A DNA stretch of 8,110 bases, taken from Pseudomonadota bacterium (lineage in GTDB: Bacteria; Bdellovibrionota; Oligoflexia; Oligoflexales; Oligoflexaceae). Positions within the stretch are counted from its first letter, which is position 1; every line of letters starts with the position of its first letter. The notes under the pieces are model-generated. The model was not told the DNA's origin, searched no databases, and was given only the letters and a program-made list of their open reading frames with translations. Location: assembly GCA_029556045.1 (NCBI GenBank), contig JAKQGS010000340.1, positions 1 through 8,110 on the forward strand, in the 5' to 3' direction. Below are positions 7,739-8,110 of the stretch, in pieces. A program made the translations under genes and the position numbers.

Positions 7739-7786
7739 CTATTCGGGTCTTCCGCTAAATGTGTGGACAGCATGACCTACGAATAG
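7739..7786. repeat. Imperfect inverted repeat (possible hairpin) after the operon
   Basis: CTATTCG (7739-7745) is an exact reverse complement of CGAATAG (7780-7786). Directly inside these arms, GGTC (7746-7749) pairs with GACC (7774-7777), leaving a 2-base bulge (TA) and a 24-base loop. A competing pairing exists between GGTCAT (7733-7738) and ATGACC (7772-7777). It starts 51 bases after the flavoprotein stop, where a transcript end would be expected. No T-run follows on either strand, so it is not a classical intrinsic terminator. Confidence 0.35.
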
Positions 7787-7815
7787 GCCAAAATAGCCAG
7801 GGCAAACCCCCTAAA

Positions 7816-7857
7816 TCGGGAGCCGTGAGCTGTTAGAATTCAGCCGCAAAATCCCGA
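7816..7857 (-). terminator. Weak candidate terminator of the HNH gene
   Basis: TCGGGA (7816-7821) pairs with TCCCGA (7852-7857). Nested inside is GCTG (7829-7832) with CAGC (7841-7844), the two stems separated by symmetric 7-base internal loops. Read on the minus strand it lies just after the HNH stop and is followed by only TTTAGG. The stems are short and the T-run poor, so this may be chance. Confidence 0.2.
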
Positions 7858-7878
7858 GCTGATTTTCATACCCGTTGT

Positions 7879-8110
7879 TCAATCAGGATTTAATCCAGCC
7901 CATCGTTTGCGGCTCATCCATTCGACCCCAAATACTTGATCCGCCATGGATTGATTGTGATAACGACATAGTAGCCGCAGATTATCCGCGTCATGGCCAC
8001 CGCCCCGGGCCACCGGCGTCTTGTGATCGATTTCCAGCATCCTCCTCTCAGGGCAACGCTCACCAAACTGCGACACATAACAGCATTGCCCCCCATCCCG
8101 CAGCCACACC
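7879..8110 (-). CDS. HNH endonuclease, C-terminal part (5' end outside window)
   Basis: About 76 codons are visible on the minus strand, ending at the stop 7879-7881. The frame runs off the right edge; the GTG at the edge encodes the conserved Val of VWLRDGG and is unlikely to be the start. The fragment is a typical HNH nuclease domain: a Cys pair near CCYV, RCPE, then LEIDHKTPVARGGG with the catalytic His, ADNL with the Asn, and LLCRYHN with the last Cys and His. By visible residue these are Cys9/Cys10, Cys19, His29, Asn43, Cys48 and His51. The cysteines probably hold a structural zinc, and the HNH residues bind a divalent metal and cut DNA. The tail VFGVEWMSRKR is seen in a common group of stand-alone HNH proteins. 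It could be a host nuclease, part of a mobile element or a relic; the N-terminal part would be needed to decide. It points toward the men operon and seems unrelated to it. Confidence 0.8.
   Translation of the reverse strand, partial: VWLRDGGQCCYVSQFGERCPERRMLEIDHKTPVARGGGHDADNLRLLCRYHNQSMADQVFGVEWMSRKRWAGLNPD

Larger units (their letters stand above)
7688..7878. other. Intergenic region between convergent genes
   Basis: This is 191 bases of non-coding DNA between the end of the menaquinone operon and the end of the HNH gene on the other strand. I see no open frame of useful length on either strand, no tRNA-like structure and no convincing promoter. It contains two groups of inverted repeats, listed separately. 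Since the genes converge here, terminators for both transcripts would be expected, but neither repeat has a good U-run. Confidence 0.6.

Noticed and set aside
7688..7878. A CRISPR array, tRNA gene or riboswitch in the intergenic region
   Set aside because: There are no regularly spaced direct repeats, no cloverleaf pattern and no known aptamer core; only short inverted repeats are seen.

Overview
The window is almost entirely one tightly packed menaquinone (vitamin K2) biosynthesis operon on the + strand. The order is menF(3' end)-menD-menB-menA-menC-menE, followed by a flavoprotein of the HI0933/YhiN family. A short non-coding stretch and the 3' part of an HNH endonuclease gene on the opposite strand complete it. 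Base composition is moderately GC-rich throughout the operon, with no visible compositional break until the intergenic region. The organism is a menaquinone-making bacterium using the classical o-succinylbenzoate route. The menF-D-B-A-C-E order without menH resembles arrangements known from Bacteroidota. The HNH protein is of a type I associate with Bdellovibrionota and other former deltaproteobacteria. The lineage therefore cannot be fixed from this window.

Layout: 1-457, end of isochorismate synthase; 435-2204, MenD (SEPHCHC synthase); 2201-3016, MenB (DHNA-CoA synthase, bicarbonate-dependent type); 3041-3967, MenA (prenyltransferase, membrane); 3964-4953, MenC (o-succinylbenzoate synthase); 4950-6443, MenE (OSB-CoA ligase); 6443-7687, HI0933-like FAD protein; 7688-7878, non-coding DNA with inverted repeats; 7879-8110, HNH endonuclease, minus strand, running out of the window. 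Most junctions in the operon overlap by 1 to 23 bases, so translational coupling is likely. The only true gap is the 24 bases before menA, which hold a good ribosome binding site.

Together the genes take chorismate to isochorismate (MenF), SEPHCHC (MenD), o-succinylbenzoate (MenC), OSB-CoA (MenE), DHNA-CoA (MenB) and, after thioester hydrolysis, demethylmenaquinone (MenA). Three steps have no gene here: pyruvate elimination (MenH), DHNA-CoA hydrolysis (MenI) and the final methylation (MenG/UbiE). The flavoprotein is coupled to menE and may do a redox step linked to the quinone, but its reaction cannot be read from sequence. Nothing here amounts to a clearly new biological system. The points most worth checking are the flavoprotein's place in the operon, the altered active-site motif of MenD, the shortened C-terminal lysine motif of MenE, and the inverted repeats after the operon.
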